Positions 15,227 through 15,481 of a stretch of 15,481 bases of DNA are shown one piece after another. The notes under the pieces are model-generated. The model did no database searches, was not told the origin of the DNA, and was given only the letters and a program-made list of their open reading frames with translations. A program made the translations under genes and the position numbers. Source of the stretch: Comamonadaceae bacterium (lineage in GTDB: Bacteria; Pseudomonadota; Gammaproteobacteria; Burkholderiales; Burkholderiaceae_C). Position 1 is the stretch's first letter; every line of letters begins with the position of its first letter. The stretch lies in contig CANJXV010000029.1 of the NCBI GenBank assembly GCA_947478935.1, positions 1 to 15,481 on the forward strand, in the 5' to 3' direction.

Positions 15227-15308
15227 CCATGGACTGCCACGTCGCTAACGCTCCTCGCAGTGACGGAAATCGCGTCATTGCGAGGCCGCAGGCCGTGGCA
15301 ATCCATGG
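15227..15308. repeat. REP-like palindromic repeat, 82 bases
   Basis: Outer arms 15227-15241 and 15294-15308 (CCATGGACTGCCACG against CGTGGCAATCCATGG) pair over 15 positions with one mismatch. Inner arms 15253-15265 and 15273-15285 pair over 13 positions with one G-T pair, around a 7-base loop. CGTCATTGCGAGG and GGCAATCCATGG are motifs typical of dispersed palindromic repeats in bacterial genomes. It stands between the operator repeats and the regulator gene, ending 12 bases before its proposed start. Confidence 0.8.
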
Positions 15309-15320
15309 GGGCGCTCGCTG

Positions 15321-15481
15321 ATGGCGACGTCTTCTAGCAGCAACGCCCTGATGTGGCGGCGATTGTTCCGGCGCTTTGAAGGGCGGGGCGTGTCTTTGCA
15401 AAGCCAGTTGCGCGACATGGTGGTGCAGGCCCTGGCCGAAGGCTTTATCGCGCCAGGCGCTGCCTTGCCCTCTAGCCGCAG
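15321..15481 (+). CDS. GntR/MocR-type transcriptional regulator, 3' end cut by window
   Basis: Only the first 53 codons are inside the window. They read as the start of a GntR-type winged helix: SLQSQLRDMVVQALAEGFIA followed by PGAALPSSR, where MocR regulators typically have a helix, then PG-x-x-LPSSR and a second helix. The phrasing PSSR favours the MocR subfamily, which carries a C-terminal PLP-binding aminotransferase-like domain, but that part would lie beyond the edge. The start at 15321 has only a weak GGGGG upstream; Met 11 (15351) is an alternative. Divergent placement from hpsN, with repeats between, makes it the likely regulator of the sulfonate operon. By analogy to TauR or GabR it may sense an amino compound such as cysteate through PLP. 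Confidence 0.75.
   Translation, partial: MATSSSSNALMWRRLFRRFEGRGVSLQSQLRDMVVQALAEGFIAPGAALPSSR

Overview
The window reads as GC-rich chromosomal DNA from a betaproteobacterium of the Burkholderiales, most likely Comamonadaceae. This is judged from the style of the ImuA/ImuB/DnaE2 proteins, the consensus LexA boxes and the HpsN/CuyA-type proteins; no rRNA or other taxonomic marker is present, so the placement is an inference. There are eleven clear protein genes, two of them cut by the window edges, plus one tiny candidate ORF. Genes are tightly packed; the largest gene-free stretch is about 235 bases. I see no tRNA, rRNA, CRISPR array or insertion sequence.

Left third (1-8284): the 3' part of a Bcr/CflA-type drug efflux gene is followed by an SOS-inducible mutagenesis system. 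imuA and imuB overlap by ATGA and stand behind a near-perfect LexA box. The third member, the error-prone polymerase gene dnaE2 (imuC), lies about 1.5 kb further on behind its own LexA box. An oppositely oriented chromate transporter gene (chrA) sits between imuB and dnaE2 and splits the usual cassette. The dnaE2 LexA box lies in the region shared by the divergent chrA and dnaE2 promoters, so chrA may also answer to DNA damage.

Middle (8349-9548): a membrane-anchored beta-lactamase-fold serine hydrolase, closed by a strong bidirectional terminator shared with the convergent operon to its right.

Right third (9567-15481): a minus-strand operon that looks dedicated to organosulfonates. In transcription order it holds hpsN (a HisD-like sulfopropanediol dehydrogenase), cuyA (cysteate sulfo-lyase), a 19-codon mini-ORF, an Asp/Glu-racemase-family gene (candidate cysteate racemase), a DegT-family PLP aminotransferase and a TauA-type periplasmic binding protein. 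A GntR/MocR-type regulator begins divergently at the right edge. The region between it and hpsN holds three copies of a TAAGRCCAG-like repeat resembling, from memory, the site of the taurine regulator TauR, and an 82-base REP-like palindrome. The working model is: a sulfonate is captured by the TauA-like protein; dihydroxypropanesulfonate is oxidised to sulfolactate by HpsN; sulfopyruvate and cysteate are interconverted by an aminotransferase; cysteate is racemised; and CuyA releases sulfite, ammonia and pyruvate. The sulfolactate dehydrogenases, transporter membrane parts and sulfite-handling genes are not in the window. Two hairpins followed by T tracts inside the operon suggest graded expression.
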